Positions 48,543 through 57,735 of a DNA stretch of 64,000 bases are shown in pieces (position 1 is the first letter of the stretch; the number at the start of each line of letters is the position of its first letter). Source of the stretch: Neoechinorhynchus agilis (Eukaryota > Acanthocephala); NCBI GenBank assembly GCA_051530055.1, contig CM121342.1:13516001-13580000 (forward strand), in the 5' to 3' direction. The position numbers and the translations under genes are program-made. The notes under the pieces are model-generated. The model did no database searches, was not told the origin of the DNA, and saw only the letters and a program-made list of their open reading frames with translations.

Positions 48543-50420
48543 ATGGAGTTGGTATTTTGGATTAATTTTAGGTTTTAATGCTCTTTCTTAACTCAAAGGC
48601 AAGACGAGTTGCTGGATGCATTAGAAAACCAACTTTCATTTTTGACAGTCCAGTTAAATAACGAGAAAAAACGGTCTCAAGATGCTGATCGTCACATTGA
48701 CGACCTAAATAACTTAATCGAAGAGTAAGACCATAGAAATTCAAGGCACTCTTGAAGGTATGATGGTCATTTAGAAAGGAAATACTTATTCAGGGACAAA
48801 ATGGCGAGATTAGGGGTTTAAAACGCGAAAACGAGTCATTGAAACTTGAAAATCAAATGCTTCGTTTTCCGATAAAGCCCGAATTCAAAGAAGAATCGGT
48901 ACAAACAATCGAAAATGGCGACAATTCCGAAGACGAGGCGAGTCGTCTTATTTTCGTAAACAAATCTTAATTATTTTTTAGACTGAAGAGCAAAATGGGT
49001 TTTATGTCGCTGTACTGAAAAAGGTATAGCTATCGTCATGTTAATAAGTTAAACATTTCAAATAATTTATAGAAGAATTTAATGTTAACCTTGAAATACT
49101 GAAATGTCATTTGAAAATAAAAATCCTAGAATTTTTTAAGCTAAGTGATTAAAAGTGAAGTTACAATTTCGAACGCTCAAAGTTGCGGAGGGTGCGGCGA
49201 AACATCTTTATTCCATATTGCCTCTAGGATGCCTTCAGCATTCTCCATCTGAATAATTTTTTGAAACATCGCCATAAAATCATCAAGAGAAAATCCCTCA
49301 GGTTGATAGATTTTGAGATGTGATGATCATGCTCCACCGGATGAAACATATTGAGATATTTCGCGAGGAAGCCTCTCCTCACAAGTCATCTAAAAAGAAT
49401 TTAGTTGTTGTGTATTGTATGGTTCAGCCAACGCAGAGGTTACGAGCGGATATACGGTCTCCGGACCTCGGGAATAACGATCCCGCGAATCCTAGCCGCA
49501 CAAAATAACTGAAATCGTTTTAAATGATTGATGAGGCGAGGCTTCCTCTTTCGAAATATCTCAATAAAATATGTTTTTGAATACTGGCCAGCCGGTAACT
49601 TTTTTATTAAGTATCTATGTGCGGCCTTTTATTCTCGGTTGATAATTTTCGTTGGGCTCACAGCCTACCGATCTGGTCCAGCGAAACGTATAAAATCATT
49701 TAATACCCATCGACTACACGGTTATAAGTTTGTACATCCCTCCGGATTCTCAGATACCTCCAGGAGGCGGGACTCATCAGTGCGTTTCCTCCCTTCAGCG
49801 GTATTTCGTTCCGTTTGGTTATATTGGCGGTAACGGATTATGTTTTATCCGAGCGATTTTGATCACGGCATCTCCATTACCATAAAACGCGTAAATAAGC
49901 GTAAGTAACAAAATTAGAAATTTTAACCCTTGAATTTTTGCTATAAATAACAAATGATTTGTGAAAGCCTTTACTTGATTAGATATTATCTGAGGTGAAC
50001 GCTACAAAAGATATATGCCAACAAGTTGTTAAAGACGAGAAAGAGCACCAAACTTTGTCTATGAACCGCAGTCGATCCATTAATTGCCGATTCGAGGACA
50101 CTAATGGCTTTATTTCCCTTTTTGAGGAAATTCAAACGGTAATTTCTCCTCTATGATCTTGCTCCATCTAAAATTTATTCAAGATCCCGACCGTCGAATT
50201 ATGTGATAATGACGATGTTGAAGAGCCAGTTAATGTTTCCATTCCAGATACCGCGATTTATGTGAACACTCAAAGAAATAAGAGCGTAAACAAAAACGGT
50301 CAACTGAATAGCAAATTGTGCTATTTGATTCTTGCATTTCTTTCATCGGTTTTGTTATTGATTTTATTTGGATATTCGAGGATGGAGAAAACAGTTATTT
50401 TCGACGACCGATATGCGTAG
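48543..50420 (+). CDS. Tail-anchored coiled-coil protein, six exons
   Basis: Exons 48543-48547 (just ATG GA), 48599-48724, 48775-48937, 48982-49023, 49983-50138 and 50184-50420 give 242 codons plus stop. Introns are 51, 50, 44, 959 and 45 nt; the third would be GC-AG (AG|GCGAGT), the others GT-AG. Residues 1-75 are a coiled coil (MEQDELLDALENQLSFL..., then KRENESLKLENQML). A polar middle follows, and one hydrophobic helix (LCYLILAFLSSVLLLILFGY) sits about 15 residues from the C-terminus. That is tail-anchor topology, as in golgins and organelle tethers. No family is recognised. The 959-nt intron hosts two repeats. AATAAA lies near 50471. Confidence 0.72.
49343..49577. mobile_element. MITE-like element in the host intron
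   Basis: Inverted ends of about 45 bp: ATTGAGATATTTCGCGAGGA on the left and TTCGAAATATCTCAATAAAA on the right. It is the same family as 54283-54398 but carries a longer middle. Non-autonomous DNA transposon, no coding sequence. Confidence 0.65.
49612..49837. repeat. R1 dispersed repeat in the host intron
   Basis: Shares TATCTATGTG.GGCC, AAATCATTTAATACCCATC and CTCCCTTCAGCGGTATTTCG with 25544-25807, about 85 percent alike. Only the left inverted end is clear. Confidence 0.65.
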
Positions 50421-50867
50421 GATTTAAGAATTATCTAACTAAAATCCGTGACTGAATGATGGATCTTATGAATAAAACAGCATTTTAAATTCGACTTGTT
50501 AGTGGTTAGTCGTCAATCAAGCAATAATGTCTGCTTGCATAACAATGCTTACTCAAGTCGGTTATGAATTCAAACGGCACCTTTCATAATTACCGATTTC
50601 CATTCACTTTTAAATGATTCGGTCGATATCATTTAATTTGAATGTTTAACATCAACTTTTGTCTACAATTGCACTTACTAATGAACCCACAGTTTTCGCG
50701 AAATATGGCAATGAGATATTTTTACGGAACATGAGATAACCCATACGTCCATTTTTAATCACTGAGAGAAAATCCTTCGGAAGAGCTGGTGATCATAATC
50801 CTGGACGGAAAAACATTCTATTGAGATTTTAGCATCTTTATGCGTGGCTCAGCCACTTGCCTTTTTT
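50421..50867. other. 3' flank of the tail-anchored gene
   Basis: Contains the AATAAA near 50471 and otherwise AT-rich DNA. Confidence 0.4.
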
Positions 50868-51346
50868 ATCGATAAGTATAAAATGACTATTGTTTACCAT
50901 ACACGGCTGAATTATGGACACGCAGTCCACCGATTTCGGTCTAAGAAGCGCTGGTCGGCGCCCAATGTCCATGACCGTACAGTTATAAGTTTGTAAGAAT
51001 CCCTCCAGATCCTCAAATATCTCCCGAAGAGGTGTGACTCATCAGTGAGTTTCCTACCTTCAGCGGTATTTCGTCCCCTTCGGTTGTGGGTCATTAGCGA
51101 TAACGTTTTTTGAACCGTTTGAACCTGAAATCCACGATCGCCGATGACCCACAACCGAAGGGGGCGAAATACCGCTGAAGGGAGGAAACTCACTGATGAG
51201 TCGCGCCTTTTCGGGAGGTATTTGAGGATCCGGAGGGGTCTTGGACATTGAGCGCAGACCAGCGCTTCTCAGACCGAAATCGGTGGACTGTGTGTCCATA
51301 ATTCAGCCGTGTATGGTAAAAAAATGCCATCTTACACTTATCGATT
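50868..51346. mobile_element. R1-family foldback element, about 475 bp palindrome
   Basis: Two R1 copies head to head around an axis near 51106. The outer ends pair over ATCGATAAGT and ACCATACACGGCTGAATTATG, and the inner parts over CCTTCAGCGGTATTTCG and its complement. A short unpaired centre lies at about 51100-51113. No open frame of interest; a foldback or MITE-type DNA element. Confidence 0.75.
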
Positions 51347-51411
51347 CTATTGAGATATCTTGCGATAAATCAAGTTTTGAATATCCATTTAATAATAAAA
51401 CTTGATTAATC

Positions 51412-51743
51412 ATGCGGCTCGAAAATCAAGTAGTATTTCACAAGATTTCGCGGTAAAATCAACAAAAAGAGTTTGGAAAACATCCACGCCATCGAAAAGT
51501 CGAGCCCGACTTATGTTTTGCAGGAATGCTACTGCCCTCGGATCGTCATCGACAATCCTTGGGCCAGTACCTACGGTGAGGTACCAAACGGCCCGAGTGT
51601 TTCGACGCCAAATGAAACGAAATAATGATTTCCCCCCAAATTTAACAGCAACGAATTATATGTTGTTGGCTTCGAGCGTGACTTCTAAGCTTTCAAAACT
51701 CACTATTGAAGTGCTCAGAAAAAGTCAAGAAGATTCTTATTAA
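51412..51743 (+). CDS. Small 72-aa protein, three exons
   Basis: Exons 51412-51429, 51470-51575 and 51649-51743 join in phase to 72 codons plus stop. Introns are 40 and 73 nt; the second acceptor has a good pyrimidine tract (TTTCCCCCCAAATTTAACAG). The protein starts MRLENQSLENIHAIEKSS, has a central CYCP motif and ends in a short amphipathic helix (MLLASSVTSKLSKLTIEVLR). No family is recognised. It lies only 173 bp upstream of VPS4 on the same strand. The unspliced frame across the region gives a different, longer peptide, which I judge less likely. Confidence 0.45.
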
Positions 51744-51748
51744 CTGAC

Positions 51749-51777
51749 CATTGGATTATTTGAGCAAAGTGACGTCA
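51749..51777. promoter_or_regulatory. VPS4 promoter elements: inverted CCAAT and CRE
   Basis: ATTGG at 51749-51753 and a perfect TGACGTCA (cAMP-response/ATF site) at 51770-51777, 140-170 bp before the VPS4 start. Motifs seen; use inferred. Confidence 0.45.
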
Positions 51778-51916
51778 CGCACGGAAATTCAAATATGCAA
51801 AGTTCAGGAATCGCGCTACATTGCTGGAAGAATTAAAGAACAAATACCTCTAATGACGTACTTGTTTCTCGCCGGCTAGACCGAAATACGGCATAATCCT
51901 CCTTCAGAATCTTCTA

Positions 51917-53880
51917 ATGTCAGTCTTGCAGGTACGGTGATCTCCGTATGGTTGACCACGCCTTCTACGGTCCGTTAGAAAGCCATAGATACGGTAACTC
52001 GTGCTACCGAGGAGGATAAGCTGCAGAATTACGAGGAAGCTTTGAAGTTGTATGAACACGCAGTCGAATATTTTGTTCATGCGATCAAATATGAGGCTCA
52101 TAGCGATCGGGCAAAGCAGAGTATAAGGGAGAAGTGCAATCAATACCTCGATAGGGCTGAGACGCTGAAGCAACATATCCGATCCACCGGTCAAAATAAA
52201 AAGCGCCAAGTGAAGGCAGAAGAGAATGGCGGTAATAAGAGTGAAGACGATGACGATAACACCGAGAGGAAGAAGATGATGGCTAAACTTGAAGGTGCGA
52301 TAATTATCGATAAACCTAATGTCAAATGGGATGATGTTGCCGGTCTCGAAGGTGCCAAAGAGGCTCTTAAGGAAGCTGTTATTTTGCCAATTAAGTTTCC
52401 ACAGTTGTTCACAGGTTAGTGAAGGATTATACAAATTTCTGGAAACGGGACAGCTTTTCTCTTTAAGTTCAATGATCGATTTTTGACCATCAATTTTCTT
52501 GCCATTTTTATTTGCATGTCAAGTAGCTTATTATGCATGAAACGCTTTCTGCGCCATGAGGAAGGAATATCTTTATGAGTTCGATGAAGAATTTTGTCGT
52601 CTTAATCGATGACTGAACTTTAGCGAATAATGCTCTTTTTTAGGCAAACGACAGCCGTGGAAGGGAATTTTATTGTACGGAGTAAGTTTACGTTTGAACG
52701 ATGTATTATTTGATAGTCTACGTTTTTTCAGCCTCCAGGGACAGGAAAATCATATTTGGCTAAAGCAGTGGCAACCGAGGCCGGTAATTCAACTTTCATC
52801 AGTGTTAGTAGTTCTGACCTTCTAAGTAAATGGCTCGGAGAAAGTGAAAAGACGGTGCGAAGCCTCTTTGAATTGGCTCGTTTAAATAAGCCGAGTATTA
52901 TTTTTATCGATGAAGTTGACTCACTGTGTTCAAGTCGTTCTGATAACGAAAGTGAGTCTGCCAGGCGTGTCAAAACGGAATTTTTGACACAAATGCAGGG
53001 AGTTGGTACAGAAAGCGACAGGGTTCTTGTCCTTGGTGCAACCAACATCCCCTGGTGCTTAGATGCTGCTATTAGGCGACGCTTCGAAAAAAGAGTCTAT
53101 ATACCACTTCCGGACCTCAATGCTCGTGTACAGATGTTCAAGTTGCACCTTGGAAACTCTTTACAGGCTTCCGCATCAGGTGCATGTATCTTCATTTTAC
53201 ACTGCTGCAGTTTGATGGTGACTGATTTTCATGTGGTTGGCTGTAACCCAATTATGGCAACCAATTGTGTTTTAGGAAAATTTTCAAAATAATGATCATT
53301 ATGTCCTCGTACAAAATTTGAACCTTACCTCACAGTTTGACAGTGCTTTTCATTTATTTTTCCATATAAAAGACATTATATAGTGCATTATTGTAGTGAA
53401 GGATTTTATTTTTTATCCTATTACTAAAACGTTTACTTTTTTTCTAAATTTGCCTCAGCTTCTTTGGCAACTGGTTAAGTCACCCGAAGCGACTGCATAC
53501 ATAGTTTAAACGAAAAAGACTTTCGCTTATTGGCTGATAAATCCGAGGACTACAGTGGCGCTGATATCTCAATAGTTGTTCGTGACGCTCTGATGATGCC
53601 GATTCGCAAAGTCCAAACGGCCACTCATTGGAAGTGGGTAAGTGGTCCATCTAGAGCTGATCCTCAAAGATCTTCTGACTTTCTTACTCCATGCTCACCT
53701 GGTGACTCAGGCGCAATAGAAATGAGCTGGTCAGAAGTTGCATCTGATAAACTTTTAGAGCCGGTCGTGAGTATGAACGATATGACAGTGGCTTTGAGCA
53801 CTCAGAAAAGAACTGTGAGTAAGATGGATCTTGCAAAGTATGAGAATTTTACACGTTCTTATGGACAAGAGGGATTGTAG
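51917..53880 (+). CDS. VPS4: VPS4 ESCRT-III disassembly ATPase, five exons
   Basis: Exons 51917-51931 (MSVLQ), 51979-52414, 52644-52681, 52732-53179 and 53480-53880 sum to 445 codons plus stop, normal for VPS4. MIT domain about residues 1-75 ([20 protein letters not shown]), then a charged linker. The AAA domain has Walker A GPPGTGKS about 163-170, Walker [11 protein letters not shown] about 220-230, and arginine-finger AIRRRFEKR. The beta domain has GPSRADP and LLEPVVSM, and the C-terminal helix ends [12 protein letters not shown]4 unfolds ESCRT-III after membrane scission in multivesicular-body sorting, abscission and nuclear-envelope repair. Introns 2 and 4 are longer (229 and 300 nt). The exon 4-5 junction adds about 12 residues after HLGN compared with other VPS4s and is the least certain joint. 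Confidence 0.93.
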
Positions 53881-54116
53881 CTGTCCTCGCTCCCACGCAA
53901 ATATTGACCTGCACGAATGTGAGAAGCGGAATACTTATGACAAAAATGATCTAGGATTCGCTTGGAGTTGGGAGAATGGGTACTGTGAGCAAACTTGAAA
54001 AACGCGTATGCCCTTTTTATTGGTTGTAGGGTTCCCAAGTCCTCGGGAAATGCCCAGTGGTCGGTCTCGTACAATAGCGTATTTTGCGCTTCTCTTAACG
54101 CGTAATCCTGAGTCAT
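53859..54116 (-). CDS. Possible 85-aa protein, tail to tail with VPS4
   Basis: ATG at 54116 ([20 protein letters not shown]...), stop overlapping the last codons of VPS4. Composition is protein-like (Trp, Pro and His spread evenly, [15 protein letters not shown]). It could also be the last exon of a longer minus-strand gene or chance. No family recognised. Confidence 0.25.
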   Translation of the reverse strand: MTQDYALREAQNTLLYETDHWAFPEDLGTLQPIKRAYAFFKFAHSTHSPNSKRILDHFCHKYSASHIRAGQYLRGSEDSYNPSCP

Positions 54117-54282
54117 CGTAGTTCGTGAGACAATGCAATTCTTAACGGAAATGAGTTGTTGGGATTGTAGTCTTTAAATTCCATGTTGTGGAAAAAACCA
54201 TAATCCTTATCTTTTATAATCGACTGAAACACTTTTAGATGATTTGTGGCATTGAGTATCAAGTGGCCATACTACACCGCGT

Positions 54283-54398
54283 AAAACATGTTTTATTGAG
54301 ATATTTCGACCGAAGATGCCTCACCATTCATTTTTCTTAATGTTTCATGTGATGAGCCGAAACTTCCTCATCCGAAATATCTCAATAAAATATGTTTT
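54283..54398. mobile_element. MITE, 116 bp with 26-bp inverted ends
   Basis: Left end AAAACATGTTTTATTGAGAT and right end ATCTCAATAAAATATGTTTT are near-perfect inverted repeats, extended by ATTTCG/CGAAAT. The middle shares GATGCCTCACCATTCATTT with the longer relative at 49343-49577. Non-coding. Confidence 0.72.
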
Positions 54399-54942
54399 AT
54401 CCGCTGCAATGTGATCACCACAACTCCAACTCTATTATCCGAAGGATTTTCCCTCGTAACAATTTGAGTGGTCGCATACTTTGTGCTCTTCTGAATGCTG
54501 GAACAAATCCATTTGGGATTCACTATCAGACGGCGTCGCTCTGAAGGATGGTGGAAAGGTAAATTTTCTCTTTAAGTACTCAATTAATCGTCTACCCATT
54601 GCAAACAACGAGCGGTAGTTGAGATGGATAGTATTTAGCGAAATACGGCCTTAATGGATTGACGTCCTAGTATTAAAAAGATGTAGTATCATCTATTTTT
54701 AAAATACCAAGATGATCTGCCGTAATCCATTTTGGTACTAGAGATAACATCAAAAAAATCTTCTTAGCCTTCGGGTGAGTGCATTTACTTGTGTGGCACT
54801 GAAGCAATTAAATTCGACGAGAAGTGCATTGAGGTAATCTCATATCGGTTTTCTTACCGTAGAAACTATTTTTGCTCTCCGAGCTTAGGAATGAGTGTGT
54901 CACTTGATATATTTTCTAAAGAATGTTTCTTTTGAACTACAG
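54399..54942. other. 5' flank of the DHHC gene
   Basis: No recognised gene. TTTTGAACTACAG directly before the ATG at 54943 looks like a 3' splice site, so a 5'-UTR intron or spliced leader is likely. Confidence 0.4.
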
Positions 54943-56283
54943 ATGCGAGATGGATCTCATCCTTTGATCATTAACCATTCCCGTCCGCAACAACAACTTA
55001 CTAGAATGCATCAAACTGATTCTAATTCTCCGGATTCCTGTACAGTGATCGACATGAGGTCAGTTTCGTCGTCCACCTCAGTCCAGCCTGAAGCGGACAA
55101 TAATTGTGTTTCTTTGGACACTCTTATTGATGATCTTGTTCTTGAACGGCGTGATGAAATCGTTACTCCAAACGGTGCTCGCATTCGACTTGATCACCCG
55201 TACTTGCGGGATTATCGGCAAAGATCACGTAGAAAACATCCAACTCAATCAACATATCCAAGTCATAACGCTTTGAGTGACTGTACGTGCTTGGCGACTT
55301 GCTGCCAAATCTCAACAGTTGGATTAACGACTCGAATAGCTACTAGCCGGTGGCGAATATTAAGAAGATGTTGTGCAGGACTTAATAATCCAAATCGGTA
55401 TTGGCTCGTGCAAGACGCATGTGGTATATCAGCTCTCGTTATAACCTGGATTTTGATTGTATTTGCATTAAGCGCTCTGAACGTCCTCGTATTAGTTCCA
55501 GCAATAATGAACCTTGAAAACGGAATAGTTCTTCCTTCGATTAATCTATCAATTTTCCATATGATCGCATTTCTTGCTATCTACTCACATATTCGAGCGT
55601 CATTCACTAATCCCGGCGCCATCAGGATATCCAATTGTACTCCTGAACTGGTCGCAACTCTGCGCGATGGAGAAATTGTAAAGTTGTGTGGAGTCTGCAG
55701 AAGTCTCAAACTGGACCGAAGTCATCATTGCAGTCTATGCAATCGATGTATTCGTAAAATGGATCACCATTGTCCTTGGATCAACAACTGTGTTGGACAA
55801 GGAAATCAAAAATTCTTTATACTTTTTACGTTCTACATTTGTCTTATGTCTTTTTATTCACTTGGTCTCGTTGCCTACAAAATATACCAGTGCTCGCGAA
55901 ATGACTGGGCTGGATGTGAGTGGAATCCTTCTTCCCAGACATTCCCAGCGTCTTTTATACTGATAATCATCGTAGGATTCGAGTCCGTTCTTTTTGGATT
56001 CTTTACTCTAATTATGACCTGCAGTCAATTGTTTGCTGTATGTAACGATGAAACCTCAATCGAAGTGCTAAAACGAGAGCAACAACCATTTAAGCGTACT
56101 TGGACGGACAATCTTAGACTTGTGTTCGCTTCTTCACCGTCGTCAAAAAGGTTCAGTCTGACATGGTGCTCTCCATTTCATTCTCCAAGTTATGGAAGCA
56201 GTAGTCTTGCTTTAAATGAGGATAACACAAATTCCATTGCCGGTCAGCACTCGCCAATCCCGCTCGCATTCGATGCATCGTGA
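54943..56283 (+). CDS. DHHC palmitoyltransferase (ZDHHC3/7-like)
   Basis: 446 aa from ATG 54943. A polar N-terminal region of about 160 residues is longer than in vertebrate ZDHHC3/7. Two membrane helices follow (about 165-190 and 205-228), then the cysteine-rich domain KLCGVCRSLKLDRSHHCSLC with the catalytic MDHHCPWINNCVG (D274-H-H-C277), two more helices (about 298-322 and 345-375), and a cytosolic tail with the family motif CNDETSIEVLKRE. The enzyme moves palmitate from acyl-CoA onto cysteines of membrane proteins, usually at the Golgi; Cys277 carries the acyl intermediate. It is single exon in the coding part. AATAAA lies near 56459. The subfamily call rests on the DETxIExLK tail. Confidence 0.9.
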   Translation: MRDGSHPLIINHSRPQQQLTRMHQTDSNSPDSCTVIDMRSVSSSTSVQPEADNNCVSLDTLIDDLVLERRDEIVTPNGARIRLDHPYLRDYRQRSRRKHPTQSTYPSHNALSDCTCLATCCQISTVGLTTRIATSRWRILRRCCAGLNNPNRYWLVQDACGISALVITWILIVFALSALNVLVLVPAIMNLENGIVLPSINLSIFHMIAFLAIYSHIRASFTNPGAIRISNCTPELVATLRDGEIVKLCGVCRSLKLDRSHHCSLCNRCIRKMDHHCPWINNCVGQGNQKFFILFTFYICLMSFYSLGLVAYKIYQCSRNDWAGCEWNPSSQTFPASFILIIIVGFESVLFGFFTLIMTCSQLFAVCNDETSIEVLKREQQPFKRTWTDNLRLVFASSPSSKRFSLTWCSPFHSPSYGSSSLALNEDNTNSIAGQHSPIPLAFDAS

Positions 56284-56745
56284 ATATGATTGTGAGTTTG
56301 TTAACTTTGTTCATTTAGCGACGTCCATTGTGGCTCCACAATTATGGTTATTTGAAAAATAATGCAAAAAAGTTTATGATTCAGTGCGGGTACCAGAAAG
56401 TATGGATCTTATTTCCAATCGATGCCTCTTGTCCATTAGTTAAATTACCAAAATTGAAAATAAAGAAACGCTAGAAATCGATTAAAATATGCGATTTTTA
56501 AAAGCGAAACTTGTTGTTCTATAATATCTAATATCCGCCAATTTAAGACCGCAACCACCATGGGTTCTTATAAATTGATATTAGAATTCAATGGTTAACT
56601 ATATTAAATGAGCTCCATTGTGTATTAGAGTATCATTAGTTCGGTGGCCATTTATGTGTCGGATACGTTCCATGCACTCTATTCTTAAAATTCTGCATCA
56701 AAAGTAAATATTTTTATCATCTATTATCTTAAATCGCATACACTC
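56284..56745. other. 3' flank of the DHHC gene
   Basis: AATAAA near 56459; otherwise AT-rich with no recognised feature. Confidence 0.4.
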
Positions 56746-57000
56746 ATGGCATCACTGCATATCTTTTGGGAGCCTATCGGCTACATATCCTTTGGAGCCT
56801 CTCGCCTAACTCACCACTTCGGAAGCGCTCAGCCGCACTCGAAGGGACAGGGCCAGCCCTCTTATGGGGCCCCTGACCCCACCCTTACCGCAGCCTCGCA
56901 ACCCCCCGTGGAAACCAGCCACCGGTGGACTTGAACCAGCGACATACATAGCACATTCTGAACGCGCATCAGAATGTAAAAGCGGTCATGAATAAAATGC
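56746..57000 (-). mobile_element. SINE-like GC-rich repeat with B box
   Basis: A GC-rich island in AT-rich DNA. The minus strand has a perfect RNA polymerase III B box GGTTCAAGTCC (56937-56927) preceded by a 9-bp hairpin (ACATTCTGA/TCAGAATGT, 56953-56977) where an anticodon arm would lie. The body has internally repeated GGAGCCT units. No convincing A box, so a tRNA-derived SINE is likely but not proven. Confidence 0.45.
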
Positions 57001-57735
57001 AAAACCTACAAAACTCAGTTGTTTCGCAAAAAATCATTTTGTTGCACTTGTTTTCGCATAAATATTTCCTGATATTGGATGGTGGTGAACATAATCCCGG
57101 TTCAATATTATTTTATTATTAAAGAAAAGTTTGTGTAGCTACACACTTTTTAGATGACTAATCAGACGAGATGCTTATTCGCGAAATAATTCTCATTTTT
57201 TGCAAAACAAACTGAATTTTGTCTGTTTTTCATTTTATTTGTGACCACTTTCACATTAGATGATAAAAAATGCCACCCCGAAGGATCTTGGTATGATTAT
57301 TTCCTGATATATTTTGGTCGAAATTTTATTACAGTAGTTTATACATTAACGAAAAATTCAAAAAATTATTTTGGTTAATAATAAAATTTCGTTACATTTT
57401 TTCATATGAAAAATGAATCAATAGCGTCAGTAAAGATCCTTCATGTTGATATACGAATTTTTATGGTCAAGTTAAATAAACTTAGAATTAGAATTACGCT
57501 TTGTCTTTTAGAAATCCTTTAATCTACACTACATAGCCACGGGTTAGCATGTATTTAATCGAACTGCCTATATTTTTGTTCATACAAATTTATGTCCTTT
57601 GAGACTTATTGGTGAGTCAAAACGTGAGAATAGATCAGTTTTATTCTTTTAAATATATGAGGTAAATAGTGTACATTTAAGCAAGTTTCCATGACAACTC
57701 CTTAGACAATAATTCCTAATCAAGAGGACGCATCG
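57001..57735. other. Intergenic AT-rich DNA
   Basis: Very AT-rich; likely promoter of the coiled-coil gene that follows. No motif stands out. Confidence 0.4.

Noticed and set aside
51125-51200. CTGATGAG in the R1 repeat as a hammerhead core
   Set aside because: The GAAA element precedes it and no permuted fold gives proper stems II and III; it is explained by the ACTCA/TGAGT hairpin.
51904-52434. 176-codon minus-strand frame with hydrophobic stretches
   Set aside because: It lies antisense to VPS4 exons 1-2, and its membrane-like segments are the complement of charged VPS4 codons.
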